A stretch of DNA of 64,000 bases from Immersiella caudata (lineage: Eukaryota; Ascomycota; Sordariomycetes; Sordariales; Lasiosphaeriaceae): assembly GCA_030512335.1 (NCBI GenBank), contig JAULSU010000006.1, positions 4,464,001-4,528,000 of the forward strand, read 5' to 3'. A model generated the notes under the pieces. The model had not been told where the DNA came from. It saw only the letters and a list, made by a program, of their open reading frames with translations, and made no database searches. This document shows, piece after piece, positions 21,257 through 31,509 of this stretch; position 1 is the stretch's first letter; every line of letters begins with the position of its first letter. Made by a program: the position numbers and the translations under genes.

Positions 21257-22089
21257 ATGCGGACCATCACAGTTGTCACAATCTCGGCCCTTCTCGCAGT
21301 TGGAAGCTGCGGTGGCGGCAACCATGACTTTCGTCGCCCTTCGCCCCGAGACGGTAAGCTTGACCCCCTCTCCCACAATCCAAATCATATTGCTAACTCA
21401 CGACAGCCCGCAGTCCCTGCCCCATGCTAAACAGCCTCGCCAACCACGGCTACCTCCCCCGAAACGGCAAGAACGTATCCATCGATCAAATCGTCAACGG
21501 CATCGACGAAGCCCTCAACATTAGCCCCCTTTCAACCAGACCCGTGGCCGAATTCGCCGCCACCACATCCACAACCGGCAATCCCACCACCCTCGACCTC
21601 GACGACCTCAACCAACACGGCGTCATCGAGCACGACGGCAGCCTGAGCCGAAGTGACTTCGCCCTTGGCGATAACCACAGCTTCAACCCCAAGATCTACA
21701 ACACCGTGGCCAAGTTTTTCACCAAGGATGTCATATCCATCAAGACGGCCGCGCAGGCCCGGCGTGCCCGGTTGATTGCGGCGGCAACGCAGAACCCTTC
21801 GTACAACTTTACGGCGAGGGAGGACCAATTCAGCCAGTTTGAGACGGCGCTGTATCTTGCTGTTTATGGGAAGGGCACGGAAGGGAATGCGAAGACGAAA
21901 TGGGTTAATATTATGTTTCGTAAGTCGAACCCCCTTCGCCCCTGTTTCGGAGATGGCTTTGCTAATTCTTCTATGCCAACACCAGGGGAGGAACGCATTC
22001 CATACAAGGAGGGATACAAGCGCCCGACGAATGTGATCTTGAACGAGCACATTGTTGAGCTGGCGGAGAAAGTTGCCGCAGCAGCTTAA
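21257..22089 (+). CDS. Haem-thiolate peroxidase, short unspecific peroxygenase / chloroperoxidase family
   Basis: Three exons (21257-21353, 21407-21919, 21986-22089) give 237 residues. Residues 1-19 form a signal peptide (MRTITVVTISALLAVGSC). The proximal PCP motif with the haem-ligand Cys37 is in RSPCPMLNSLANHGYLPR. The distal magnesium-site motif EHDGSLS is at 107-113 and the acid-base Glu is about Glu178 in QFSQFETALYL. The length and the EHD-S pattern place it in the short (MroUPO-like) group. The C-terminal block FREERIPYKEGYKRP is split by intron 2 (66 nt). Such enzymes oxygenate alkanes and aromatics with hydrogen peroxide, or halogenate, and are secreted. Intron 1 is 53 nt. The gene is convergent with the DUF4360 gene, 200 bp away. 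Confidence 0.87.
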
Positions 22090-22288
22090 GGGGCACAAAG
22101 TCACCCCCAACATGTAGTTTCCAGTCTCATGAGATAGTTATTTCCTCTGACTACAGCTGCTTGTGTGTGGTAGAGAGAGATACATCTTCCGCATAATTCA
22201 ACTTCAAGTAATTAAGAAATAATCGCTGGCGCGTTTTCCTCGTGAGACAAAGCAAGATATCCCCTCATCTAAGACGGGAAGTAACTCC

Positions 22289-23674
22289 TTATCTGCACTT
22301 TCTCCAATCCAGAGAGACGTTGACCGTGATCTTGCCCGAGATTCTGTCGACCTGCAAAAGGTTGTCAGCCAGAGTTCCCTACCGCTGCGCAGCACCAGCG
22401 AACGAATACTTACCGCGATAAGAGCCTGGCTTTGCGTGGGGCTGATGTTGCACTGGGAATTGAGGTTCAGAATGTTCGAGGTTCCCCCGCAGGGAGACCA
22501 CGATACGAGATCTGGGTCGGCCTAGGAGCAAAATAGCCTTAGTCGAGTTCTGCGCCAGGGGAGGGCTAAAGTGAAGTACCTTGAGGCTGAACGGGCCTTC
22601 CTTCTCGCCGACGAGTGAGATGGAGAAGGCGGTTTGGCCTGGGACTCCGGTGAAATCGAAGGTGTTGGAGCCTGGACGGCGCTGTTAGATTTTTCCGAGG
22701 AGAGAGAATTGCGTCTTCGAAAAGGGGTTCAGGGGCAAGGGTGGAGGTTAGCCTACAAGTTCCCCGCGATCCGCGCGGGATTTGAGCGAAGCCCTGTGGT
22801 GAATTGAGTCAGCCCCTCTCAGATACGTCAAGAAAGAGTTGGCTCACCCTCATTTCAGTTCTACATTGGTCATTCCAGGTCAGTGTGGTTTACCAAAAGG
22901 CTGGAAAGGGGGGCATACGCGAGCGTCGCAAACCTATCAAGATCAGCATGGTCACTCACTCAATCTGCGGGGTCGAGCATGGAGCTTACTGGAATCCTTC
23001 GTCATACGCGAGGTTGATGGTCAGCTTGCCTGCGAGATGGTCATTGGTTAGAATGTTCCGTGTGTTATCGCGTCGTGCTATGAAACATTTGCCGTATGAC
23101 GTCCATCGATTGACACATGGAGCCGCACTGTATAAGCGCATAGGAAGAAAGACCTACAATTCTTTCGCCAGTCTGAGGCGCGCGTTCCTGTGGGGCGATG
23201 TGTTAGCTTTCGATTGCTTTGAGAAAAAGAGAATGGGGCTGGTTCAGATTCCCAGCTGGTGATGCTGGGGTAGGCGGCCAGTCGTAGAGACCCGGGCACC
23301 AATGACTAACCTGGGCCCGTCTGAACTGTGGCATATGTCAGCAGTGTACATTGTCTTATAGGTGGAAAGTTCCTTGTGCGATGCGGCGCGGCTACTGAGA
23401 CAGCCGTGCTGACACGAGTGTCACAGATGTTTTCGGACCCTCGCCGTGGTGGCTTACTGATGTACTCGGAGAAGGTGACCTCCAGAAGAGTCTTGCTCGC
23501 ATCAATTTGAACATCGGCCGTTCCAGGCGGGCAGCCAGATCCCAAGAGAGAAATTCCCAGCACCCTGACAGTCGAGGGTGGCGTAGCCAGAGGAGCAACC
23601 AGCGCGCGGTTGTTCAGAGTGGACGGCATTCCAGCGGCCAGAGCCGCCGCGGAGAGAAGGGATAGAAACTTCAT
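22289..23674 (-). CDS. Secreted DUF4360 protein with nine introns
   Basis: Ten exons on the minus strand: 23458-23674, 23311-23325, 23158-23187, 22990-23029, 22919-22933, 22848-22860, 22757-22793, 22580-22671, 22414-22521 and 22289-22351. All phases agree and give 209 residues, the usual DUF4360 length. Residues 1-15 are a signal peptide (MKFLSLLSAAALAAG). Landmarks in order are GSGCPPGTADVQI, TFSEYI, TGPGTRASDWRKNCKLTINL, EMRGFAQIPRG, FDFTG, GPFSLK, VSWSPCGGTSNILNLNSQ and a C-terminal LDWRKCR. Three exons are only 13-15 nt, and every intron has GT and AG ends. DUF4360 proteins are extracellular, with conserved disulphides and no known activity. The 13- and 15-nt exons are the least certain part; they were placed by phase and by homology to the family pattern. 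Confidence 0.8.
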
Positions 23675-25078
23675 GGTGATGCGAGATAGGCGCGTGTTTG
23701 GCAGGAAAGAAAAAAAAAAAATAGGGCTTGGGGGCAGACTGGGAGGCGAAAACCCAAAGGCGGGGCAGTGACACTGACGGGGAGGCTTGACAAGGAGTCT
23801 CTCTGGCGCGTGGTAGAGGCCGTTGATCGACATATGGATGCGAACTTGATTTGTCTTATGTACCTACCCTGGGTACTGGGCCTGCTCACTTACACGGTTC
23901 CACAAGCCACTCACCGAAGAGGGGCAATGCGTCCAAGGTGTGCCCGGGGGCTCGCATTGCTGTCAATCCGGCATGGCCCCCCGGTAGGGACCTAGGTATG
24001 TTCAGGACCTCGCCCTGCGGACTGTAGGGCATGCAAACAACAACCAAGCTGACGGTGCAGCTCACCTTCACTCTACGGGAAATCTCGTCGAATAATTAAA
24101 ATAACTCGCTCTCGACTCTTGCCCGACTACTGGGAATGGGGTACACAGGGTCGCCAATTTAATAAGCGACGTATTCTCATCAATCAGCATGCCCACCCCG
24201 CATCGACAAGAGCTTGCTCCACCGTCTGCAAGGTACAGCGACGCATCGGGTCATGTCGGCCATCCTTTTTCATATACCACAGGCAGACAAATCTGCCGGC
24301 AACTGCAAAGTCGAAGCATCGGGCCTTGACAGGTGAGCGCCAACGCTGGAACCGAGACGCCGGTTGAACTTGTTAGAAGCGAAGCTGAATAAGTTCATTT
24401 CGATCCTTCCACCAATCTTGGCACGACTTACAGCTGCATCTTGACGACGACGGCCCTGCTCGTATATGAAGACACGGCACGGCCGCGGTTCAAATGAAGA
24501 CGGCACTCTACTTCGGCTTCAATAGCCTCTCACCAGAGGCCATCGTCATCCTTCGTACCTCGGTGGCCTGCAAGAACGAGGCGGAGTTCCTAGACAGCCC
24601 ACATAGACCTGCAGAAGAGGGCGGGGTACACAGGGAGGCAGACGGGACGAAGTTGTTCGTGGAACGTTGCCTGCGATGTCCGTGATAGATGCCTATAGCC
24701 GTGGTTCCATGCGAGTTTGTTTTCGTGACACATCGCCGACGTTGCTGCTATTATTGAAAGAGATACCAACACCCGAAAGATGAGCACTGTGGGTGCAAGA
24801 AGACGCCAGCAGAGAAGAGCATACCTCAGACTTGGCTATCTCGTTGAATACCAAAGGTATTGGATCCGTGCTTCTTCCGTTGCCATCGTCCAGCGTCTTC
24901 ACCTCTACAAGAGGGGGTCCGTTCCACTACTCCGTTAAGATACCCAGGAACAATAGCCCTAAGAGCGAATCGCTCATTACCACCAGAAACAAGGAGGACC
25001 CAAGGAAAACACCCAGCCATCTTCCAAGCCACTCCAAAAAAACAACCCCCGTAAAACCCCCTCCCCTCTCAAACCCAC
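23675..25078. other. Intergenic region
   Basis: About 1.4 kb upstream of the DUF4360 gene and downstream of the decayed protease. From about 24.95 kb the plus strand becomes extremely C/A-rich, continuing into the protease remnant and including a run of 15 C at 25108-25122. Its plus-strand proline-rich open frame is a by-product of composition. No RNA gene seen. Confidence 0.5.
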
Positions 25079-26325
25079 TCATACCTCGCAACCCCCAGCT
25101 TCCCCTTCCCCCCCCCCCCCCCAATCCCCATCCCCGCCCCCAAACTCATGTAAAACCACAACCCCATTCTTCATCCAAGGAAACACCAACATGTTCACAT
25201 CCCTCACCACCACACACGCTACAACCCCCCCCCCCGGGCGGCTGCGTAACCACCAGATTCTCCGTCGTATAAAACCCACCTCCATCCCGCCCAGCGTAAT
25301 CGAAAATCTAGGCAATGCCCCCGTGCAAGGAAGATCCCACACGCCGGTGTCGTCTGTGCACTTTGCGTTTGCCTTGGGATTTCGGTTAGAGCATGAAGAG
25401 ATGTGTGTGCCGGGCATGAGGTTGTATAGCGCCTGGACTGCGGGCGGGATTAGGCGGGTGAGGAGGGTACCGCTGTCCATGATGGCGAGCGTGCCGTGTT
25501 TGCGTGAGGGATGGGATTGCGGTTTTCGGGGCGGGAGAAAAGGTGAATTTATCGAGGCGGATGGTATACCATGGGTAGAGAGGACGGAGGTGAGGAACGG
25601 GGTGGTTGCCCAGGGGGAGGTGACCTTGATGAAGTTGGGACGGCCGCCAAAGGTGAGGCAGCCGCCATCGCGGGTGGTGATGTCGGCGGCGCCGCTGAGG
25701 ACGAGGCTGAAGGAGTTGGCGGGGATGGCGCAGGTTTTGATGAGGGAGGTGAGGATAGGATCGTAGTATGGGCTGTTGGGGTTGAGAGGGTCCGAGGTGG
25801 CTTCGCGTGGACCGAGGCCGAGGATGCCGTCGAGGTCAGGGCCGAAGACGTCGCTGATGATGCGGTCTGATGCGCCGATGAGCCGGCTGAGGAGTTTGAG
25901 GCTGGGGGGAGAAGGCAACGGGGCGGCGAATAAAGTCCCCGGGTGATGACCTTGGATCTGTCGCCGTAGCGTGCGTCGAGGAGGTGGACCCAATTTTCGG
26001 ATGCGGACACTGATAATGTTCCGGGGAGCTTGCATGGGGCACCGGTTGGTCCGGGGGCCTTGCAGATAGAATAGTTGGAGGATCCCACCCAGGTGTTGGC
26101 GCTGCCGGTGTCGACCATGAGGTTGAAGTTTGTGGTTCCGATCTGCAAGACGGCCAAGTAAAACAGCCTTTACGAGGCGCTGGCGCTCGCGCCGGCGGCG
26201 AATCCCCTTCTCGGTCTATACCGCGGCTTGTTCCAGCAGCGTAGCGCGCCCGTGTCCGCTGTGTCTGCCGCGTCGGTGCTCGCCAAAGTCGCGCCCCTCT
26301 TGCTCTCCAACATCCCGTTCCGCAT
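25079..26325 (-). pseudogene. Decayed secreted aspartic protease (pepsin-like, A1 family)
   Basis: The minus strand keeps all main landmarks of a fungal A1 protease: YLAVLQIGTTNFNLMVDTG (first catalytic Asp), a YGDRSKVITGDF-type flap, LIGASDRIISDVFGPDLDG, MDSGTLLTRLIP (second Asp, as DSG) and a C-terminal FPWMKNGVVVLHEF. They do not lie in one frame. The propeptide-side frame has TAA at 26172-26170 just before YLAVLQ. The frame then changes around 25938 and again in a C run near 25907, and again around 25275 and in the G run (minus strand) at 25225-25235. The frame changes come in compensating pairs at homopolymers, so base-calling error cannot be excluded. No signal peptide is recognisable, so the 5' end is also uncertain. 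Confidence 0.66.
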
Positions 26326-27048
26326 CACGCAGACGTGGATAACACGCCGTTGTTGCAGCCTGGATGACAGTTGGGATACTGGGCTTCATGATTGCCAGGT
26401 TGATTGCGACCGTGACCCTGGTGTCGTGGCCCGACATGCCCGCGGATCCGGGTACGTTGGCGGGCGCTATGTGGTATGTGTGCGACTCATTCATGGTGTT
26501 AGATCTAGAAGGGGTGGCGGTTTTGAAGGGGGGCTAGCGGAAGAGAGCTGTTGGCAGAGTACCTGCCAGATATAGGTTTGGCGATATTACCGGTATGAGC
26601 GGGAGGAGGACGATTAGGGGTAGACTATGGGAGGGATCCGGTTAGCCTGCATAAGGAATATGTCGAGGAGTAGTTCTAAGAATACCTCTCCTGCATATTA
26701 TGTCCTAGAACGCGAGTTTGAACACCATTGAGAAATCGACCTGCCTGGCAGGGGAAACGACAAGGGGCGAGAGTGTGTGTGACCAGGGGCAATCACAGGA
26801 GCTGTGAGTGCCGGTACCCGAAAATTACCTGCAAAGTTTCCCAAACCACCCGACCAAAGCTGAGGTAGGTACCAAGGTAGTTATCTACTTTACATGTGAG
26901 CCTCGTTGTCTAGATCGGCAGCGGTGAGCTCAATTAGTAGTCATTCTTGACAACATCTTTAGTTTGGCAGAGGTAGCAGCAAAGAACACGGCTATGGGTA
27001 AACAATTGGCCATAATTTTAGCACGTATGCTTTTTCTTTCTTTTTCTT

Positions 27049-27091
<43 letters not shown>

Positions 27092-27196
27092 AAACAACAC
27101 TTGGTAACAGAGCTAATTTCCTCAGCTCGTTTCATGCACTTGACAAAATGCGCCCGTTTAGCCTTAATGTATGGCTGCCTTGAGCCAACTAGAATT
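26326..27196. other. Intergenic region ending in an oligo-T tract
   Basis: About 870 bp between the protease remnant and the 3' end of the HET gene. The left part may include the lost 5' end of the protease. Apart from the T tract at 27051-27089 I see nothing. Confidence 0.45.
27051..27089. repeat. 39-bp T homopolymer with flanking TTTC repeats
   Basis: A run of 39 T follows two tttttctttc units. Read on the strand of the HET gene it is a 39-A run beginning 108 bp after that gene's stop codon. Confidence 0.9.
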
Positions 27197-29655
27197 TTAC
27201 GCCAGCTCAACCTCCATCACTCTCCCATTCTTAAACAGCTTGTCGAACTCTGCCAAATCAACCCTCAGCAAGCCGAACCGCTCAAACTGACCGGATGCGA
27301 GCCGTTGCAACATAAGGCACAGTCTGCTCTCGCGCTTGTCCGCATCGATGCTGGTCGCCATGAAGAGGAGATGGCACTCCTGTTGCGGCTGTGCCAGATT
27401 CAGTGACGCAACAAGGTCGAGGTACACCGTGGGCGCACTCAGATCAAGCGTGGTTAGTACGCAAAGCCCTTCCACAAAGATGGATATGTCCGAGGGCGGA
27501 CGCATCAGATCATCAATGTCGGCGCCGGTACTTGCATTCCCGCTCCGGCTCCACGAAACCCTAAGGATCTTGAGTAGCGGGTCGATGATGGTGTGGTGCG
27601 TGTCGACAAAGATGTAGTGTGCGCCGTGCCATCCAGATGTTTTCTTGTTCTGGCTCGCTGGGTCCTTGCTGAAACGGTGGTAATGAACAGAGGCCCACGA
27701 CCAAGTCGGTATGCCTGGCACACGCCGTGCCTCGTCGGGATTCTGGGACGGCGCAGCCCGGCCCGTTGCGTACTGCGCCCAGAGCAGCAGTTTCGGCAGC
27801 TCTTGCTCATTGTCCCACAGCCCTGCGAGATAGCGGCACCCCAGCACGTCTTTGAACCTCTGCGCTAGTCCAGCAAGCGCAGCGAAGCGGTCGTCCTCTT
27901 TGGTCAACGACATGCGGGAGTAGGTCTGGACAACCTTCCGCCACGTCTCGAATATCTGCTCCCTCGTTGTCGCTAGCACGGGGTCCGCATTAGGACTGGA
28001 CAACGGCGATGCTAGCACCCGCGCAACTTTCTGCTTGTAGCCCAACCGGTAAAACGGCAGCTCGTTCCATTCAGCGTGCCCAAGAGTTGCTTTCAGCGTC
28101 TCCTGGTCCATCGTGCACTCGCACGCTGACCCAGCTGCGCACTCCCATATCATTTCCTCGCCGTGAAGATGCAGAATCCGCGTGGAGAGCATCCGCTCCT
28201 GGAAGCACCACGCCCTGTCGAGCAAAGGGCCACCTTTCCCACTAGGCCCAACCGGCGAGGACAGATCGAGATGCGCATCTCGTAGCTGCCGCTTCCGTGC
28301 CCATATCTCCATAGGTTCACCCTCATTCCTGACGTTGAGGGCGTACACGAGGCACTCCTCCTCTTCCTGTTGCGCAGAAGGGGTGTTGGCACCTCGGTGA
28401 CCTCGCTGGAAGAGGCATCCGCCAGAGCCATCCAAAGACCCGCTCGTAGAGAGAGTTAGATAAGCGTCCGAGTACACGTATTGCATCTTGGCGGCCTCAG
28501 CTTTCCAGTCGGCGTAGTCGTCTTGGATGATGCACAGCGAATCCATCCAGATATATTCGACCCCCAAGCAGCGTGTGATCTGCACTGCGTGCTTGAATGT
28601 GGTGCTCAAGTCTTCCCACGGGACTTCTCGGCATCGATCCGCGTAGTTGCTGCTTGTCGTCAATGGCAGCTTGTTACCGGGGGTGTTTGGGCCCCAGCAA
28701 TGGCTGAGGGCCATGTATCGCGGGAGCATATCGTCAGCGCTAGTACAAATCTGGCGTGCTTCGACAACCCTCGTGCTCTGGGCAGTCCTCGCTGCCTTGG
28801 GGTCGCCTACGTACAGCAACCTCTTTGGCGAACGTTGTGGATCTAGCTGGGAGAGCGGGTTGGAGTGATGCGAATGAGATGTCAGGCATTGCTCTAGCAG
28901 GGGCCGGATAAACGACACGCAGTTGTCGAGCGTCAGCCTGTTGAATATAGGACGGGAGAGCCCCAGGTTACGCCACGGAGCCGGGACTAGCGGCGGCGGT
29001 GTCAGTGCAATGCTCCGCCTGCCGAACGTGATTAGGGGTCCTTGCCATCATTCCTTGGATCGGTCCTCGCAAAAAGACACAGAGGATGAGGAAGCGGAGC
29101 GGCGCTTCCACCACGGTAGACCGAAGTGGAGCCTACCATCAACTGGGGGTTGCCGTCGCGGTGGAGGATGATGCGGAATTTGGCCAGAATCAAATCAACA
29201 GCTTTCTCCCGCACGTCTGCCACGCCCAGTCTGCCAGTGTTATTAAAGACGCCAAAGAACCGGATAACACAACAGAATAGTACAAAGCACATGACGCATG
29301 ACCTCGCCGAGAGTCGGAGATTGTGCACCATATCCGTGTGAATGGCGCGCTCGCCCCACTCGTCGACAGGAGGGCCGGTGCTCTGATAACATGTAAAGTC
29401 GAGATGAAGACATGTTTGGCAGACTGTAGGATTGTCTCCACGGTCGACTGGTGCCCCCCGCGTTGCTGGTTCAGTGACGTTGAAAAAGTCCTTGATGCAA
29501 TTGTCGGACAGGTTCTCGGCATTAGCCTGAAGCAGCTCAGTGGAATGGGCTACGTCCCACGGAAGGTGCCCATCCCGTTGGGTGCTGGCAACATCGGCTT
29601 GGGCGGCTGATTTCGCGTGAGCCTCTAGCTCATCGTTGCTTTTGAGGGACATCAT
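27197..29655 (-). CDS. HET-domain protein (heterokaryon incompatibility type)
   Basis: Two exons (29081-29655 and 27197-29018) joined in phase across a 62-nt intron give 798 residues. The donor is weak (gtgtct), but the intron has a good branch-like cctaatc and the acceptor cag, and it is needed to pass an in-frame stop. The N-terminal 200 residues include a Cys cluster (VCQTCLHLDFTCYQS and RSCVMCFVLFCC). The HET core starts at about 310: YMALSHCWG, then TTFKHAVQITRCLGVEYIWM, DSLCIIQDD, and AYLTLSTSGS. A GIPTWSWASV motif lies in the C-terminal half. HET proteins trigger cell death on recognition of non-self partners. An ATG further upstream (29934) is in frame but lies in low-complexity sequence. 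I prefer 29655. Confidence 0.83.
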
Positions 29656-31509
29656 GCACAGCCTGCAATTTGTCAAACGATCGGGCCTGGGGCGAGGACA
29701 CAGATATTTCAGTTGGTTGCGATCAATGGGGAGTCGGCGACAACGCTGCTCAGGGTGCAAAGGACGCTCCCTATCTCTAGGCAGAAATGCGGATGAGAAT
29801 GGGCTGCGCTTCACATGGAGTGTGTTGATCCAATGAACTTTCGGCCCGCTCCTACCCCGCCTCGCAGGAACACCCTCGCAGATCACCAGATATGTTGTTC
29901 GGCGGTGTGAAGTGGATAGCATGTTTCCTTCCACCTTGCCATGACTAGAGTGGCTGCCTGAGGTTCTTTTGCCTTGGATTGTGAGCTGACGGATGATTTT
30001 TAGGCAAGGGGCAGAGCGGTTGGCTAGCTGCCCACGTGAATGGTTTTCGAGATCAACATATTAGAGGCTCGGTGTCGTGCTGCCTCGCGCTTGGTCAATG
30101 GGAACTAAGACACGCCGCAGCTGGGTGGTGGCCACCGAATAGCGTATGCTTCATGATGGGTTTTCGACGTGAAATATTGTCACCAGCAGTGAAATAAGCC
30201 TGCACTCAACTGAAGGCTTGAAGTTCGTCCTTGTGGCAGTCACGCTGTAGTGCAATCCCAGCAGAGTGGTTTAGCTACCAGCACCTGGCAAGGCTGCTGG
30301 ACGTCTTCAAATTTCGACCCACGGACCCAAGGCCACCGAAGCGATGAGTTGTCCATGTGCTGAAAAGACCGCCATTCTGGACCCCTGGCTATCCGCAACG
30401 AATGGAGTAATGCATTCACCAATAGCCATGTCCCGGGTCTTCATTGAGTTATCCAGTGAACCACGCATTCATGTTTACACTCGTGGGGCTCGACCGCATG
30501 TTTGTCACTCAACGCAGTGTGTCTGCCACGCATCGCACCACGTTTGCCACGCAACGCACCATGTTTGCCCACTCGGCGCATTTGCTGTCCGCTGAATCGT
30601 GTGGCAGAAGTCCTTGCGCTGCCGCAGCACCCGTGATTTACAGCCATCGCCAGGCCAAAGGCAGAGAAAGGGGTTCTGGCGGCAAGCCAGAACCACCACA
30701 GGCAATTCCATCCAGCAGTTGCAACACCTTTCCTTCTGAGAAATGCGTCGAGCTCCACGACTGCTACAAAAATGATGTGTTGTTCACAAACATGCAATGC
30801 GTGGAGTTCCACGAGTAGACAGCACGCCCCCATACCATGGGTGTGCCCAGCATTGCTAGGCACCATGAGGGGTCGTGTCTTGTTCCAAGCAACCCCGTTT
30901 GGAGAGTGCGAGTTTGAGAGGCTGTGTTTGGTACAGTAGCCAGTCTGCTTTGGGCCCTCCCGGGGGCTATAATTGCAGTGCATCCAGGCCTATGAATCGT
31001 GCAGCTGGCAGACCACCACAAGCCATTCCATCAGCCCCCTGTCATTGGAGAGGTGTGTTCTCATCCACAAATTCATGACACAGGACAAAGCTGGCTACTT
31101 CTATCTCAAACTGCAGATTGTCGGCTACCCTAGCTTACGCATCCCTGGCACGGGGGCCATCTTCACCAACAACGACCACACGCACATTGCAAAGTTTGGG
31201 AGCCGACGTACCCCCGCACATAGCACACCGCCACCACTGCGGTAGCCCTTATTACCGCTACGCAAGAGGCCTTTTTCTAGCTTGAGGGGGGTGCCAAAGG
31301 TATCTTTCACGGACTTTTAACTAATTCTAATACCTCCTTTACGTTAAAAGAGGCCTCAGGTGTAGTGGTAACAGGGGCTGCCGCAGTAGTGGTGGTGTGG
31401 GGAAGAGTCAAGGGTTATCTGTGTAATAGACGCATCGTAGAGTGCAAATAGGCATTCTCCTAACTATATAATGCTGTACTACCGGATGACCTCCCACTCA
31501 CAACCACGC
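29656..31509. other. Intergenic region with tandem repeat and unassigned sequence
   Basis: About 1.85 kb. The 30.3-31.0 kb part is open on both strands over long stretches without any protein family. This openness probably comes from the 21-bp repeats and composition. The part at 31.25-31.45 kb is AT-richer, with degenerate pyrimidine-rich sequence. No gene can be supported. Confidence 0.45.
30500..30583. repeat. Four imperfect 21-bp tandem repeats
   Basis: Units at 30500-30520, 30521-30541, 30542-30562 and 30563-30583 share the pattern gtttgccacgcaacgcaccat with substitutions. Units 2 and 3 are the most alike. The period is a multiple of three, and the plus strand could read them as heptads such as VCHATHH, but no convincing gene surrounds them. 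Confidence 0.75.

Noticed and set aside
24793..25272. Proline-rich 159-codon plus-strand frame
   Set aside because: It is the antisense of the purine-rich 3' part of the protease remnant; proline comes from C-rich composition only.
25907..25960. A 54-nt intron (donor gtcatc) as an alternative to frameshifts in the aspartic protease
   Set aside because: The donor is poor and the removed piece contains the conserved flap-following residues (TGDF); the later frame changes and the TAA remain unexplained.
29019..29080. A frameshift in the HET gene between the N-terminal and HET parts
   Set aside because: A 62-nt intron with a branch-like cctaatc and a cag acceptor restores the frame exactly, so no lesion is needed.
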